Part shown: positions 35,967-36,354 of the stretch, in pieces
How positions within the stretch are numbered: the first letter of the stretch is position 1
How the letters are laid out: each line of letters begins with the position of its first letter
From: JALYXS01 sp051003795
GTDB taxonomy: Bacteria; Acidobacteriota; Terriglobia; Bryobacterales; Bryobacteraceae
Assembly (NCBI GenBank): GCA_051003795.1
Contig: JBPCKZ010000058.1
Coordinates: 1 to 36,354, forward strand
DNA length: 36,354 bases
Reading direction: 5' to 3'
Notes under the pieces: model-generated
What the model was told of the DNA's origin: nothing
The model's input: only the letters and a program-made list of their open reading frames with translations
Databases searched by the model: none
Made by a program: the position numbers and the translations under genes

Positions 35967-36007
35967 ATTCCGACGATGTGAATGGGCCATTCCGACGCGA
36001 TGTGAAT
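35967..36007 (+). repeat. Two direct repeats at the IS21 terminus
   Basis: ATTCCGACGATGTGAAT (35967-35983) and ATTCCGACGCGATGTGAAT (35989-36007) differ by a two-base insertion and lie 22 bases apart. Repeated subterminal transposase sites of this kind are typical of IS21 ends. Confidence 0.85.
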
Positions 36008-36109
36008 ATGGTCGGAGCGCAGCGACGCTGGTATTTGCATGATGCCTGAAAATATTCACATCAGTCAAGAGTTTTCGGTTTTTGACCGGTTTTTAGCGGG
36101 GATGGGGGT

Positions 36110-36148
36110 GTGGGGCAAGGGGGCGGCGTTTGAGTCCCCCTGCCCCAC
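36110..36148. repeat. GC-rich hairpin inside the IS21 element
   Basis: Arms GTGGGGCAAGGGGG (36110-36123) and CCCCCTGCCCCAC (36136-36148) pair fully except one bulged A, with a 12-base loop. It lies between the IS end and the istB stop. It could block read-in transcription or terminate istB. There is no clear T-run. Confidence 0.7.
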
Positions 36149-36169
36149 TCAGCACTGGAGAGACCTCGG

Positions 36170-36354
36170 TTAGGATTCCGGTTGATCCGGTTTTCGCGCG
36201 TGCTTTTTCCGCATCGATTCGCCGTTGAGTTCGATGCGGTAAGCGTTGTGGACCAGCCGGTCCAGGATACTGTCGGCGATTGTGGGGTCGCCGATCTGCT
36301 CGTGCCAGTGCGCGATCGGCATCTGCGAGGTAAGAATGACGGATCGCCGCTGGT
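36170..36354 (-). CDS. istB: IstB, IS21 transposition helper ATPase (C-terminal part)
   Basis: Read on the minus strand the frame gives RRSVILTSQMPIAHWHEQI, GDPTIADSILDRLVHNAYRI, ELNGESMRKKHARKPD and a TAA at 36170-36172. This is the conserved C-terminus of IstB, the AAA+ protein that activates the IstA transposase and selects the target. RSVILTSQ is the sensor-I strand and the arginine of LDRL the usual finger region. The 5' part is outside the window. The visible part is undamaged, so the element may be active. Confidence 0.93.
   Translation of the reverse strand, partial: QRRSVILTSQMPIAHWHEQIGDPTIADSILDRLVHNAYRIELNGESMRKKHARKPDQPES

Larger units (their letters stand above)
35958..36354 (-). 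mobile_element. IS21-family insertion sequence, istB-side end (partial)
   Basis: The segment has the layout of an IS21 terminus: a TG-started end (TGGCTGCGAATTCCGACG), two internal transposase-binding-like repeats, a hairpin, then the 3' end of istB on the minus strand. The exact terminal base could be 35958 or 35962. The rest (istA and the other end) lies beyond the window. Confidence 0.8.

Overview
The window looks like a chromosomal segment of an Acidobacteriota bacterium, probably of the Solibacter/Bryobacter type. The reasons are Oar-like TonB-dependent receptors with an N-terminal carboxypeptidase-regulatory domain, several twin-arginine (Tat) enzymes including an aldo/keto reductase, a serine hydrolase fused to a NamZ/DUF1343 domain, GC-rich housekeeping genes, and many decayed insertion sequences. 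This assignment is inference from gene content only.

Left part (1-4700) is scarred. A membrane-protein tail is followed by a PLP-dependent cysteine-synthase-like gene that stops early exactly where an IS256-family remnant begins. Next comes a large repeat protein with seven ~46-residue blades plus a PQQ-like propeller, then a second, oppositely oriented IS256 remnant. From 4714 to 16451 the genes are mostly intact: a minus-strand run of AMP-dependent acyl-CoA ligase, ketopantoate-reductase-like enzyme and secreted lipase-like hydrolase; a DUF2237 gene; an S41 protease overlapping a beta-lactamase-fold/NamZ fusion (cell-wall turnover); a 50-residue Cys-rich metallothionein-like gene; a methyltransferase; a LytS-type histidine kinase; and divergent ribA. 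A perfect 14-bp palindrome resembling parS sits between the kinase and ribA.

Middle part (16526-22574): a TonB-dependent receptor broken by two lesions, a Tat-exported propeller protein, and an FMN alpha-hydroxy-acid dehydrogenase overlapping a tetraheme cytochrome c.

22590-26150 is an accessory patch: an IS630 remnant, an ISL3 element with both inverted repeats inserted into it, a tyrosine integrase with a one-base frameshift, an intact tRNA-Pro(TGG), and a second, unmarked IS630 remnant.

26304-35444 appears to be one functional locus. It holds a Tat aldo/keto reductase, a Tat TIM-barrel-like protein, a membrane-anchored regulator on the opposite strand, and a divergent intact TonB receptor plus TPR protein. 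The same three-unit, 10-bp-phased repeat lies upstream of both the reductase and the regulator, 81 nt from each start codon, which suggests a shared regulon. The right end holds a broken UPF0175/PIN toxin-antitoxin pair beside an IS21-family element (terminal repeats, hairpin, istB) that runs off the window.
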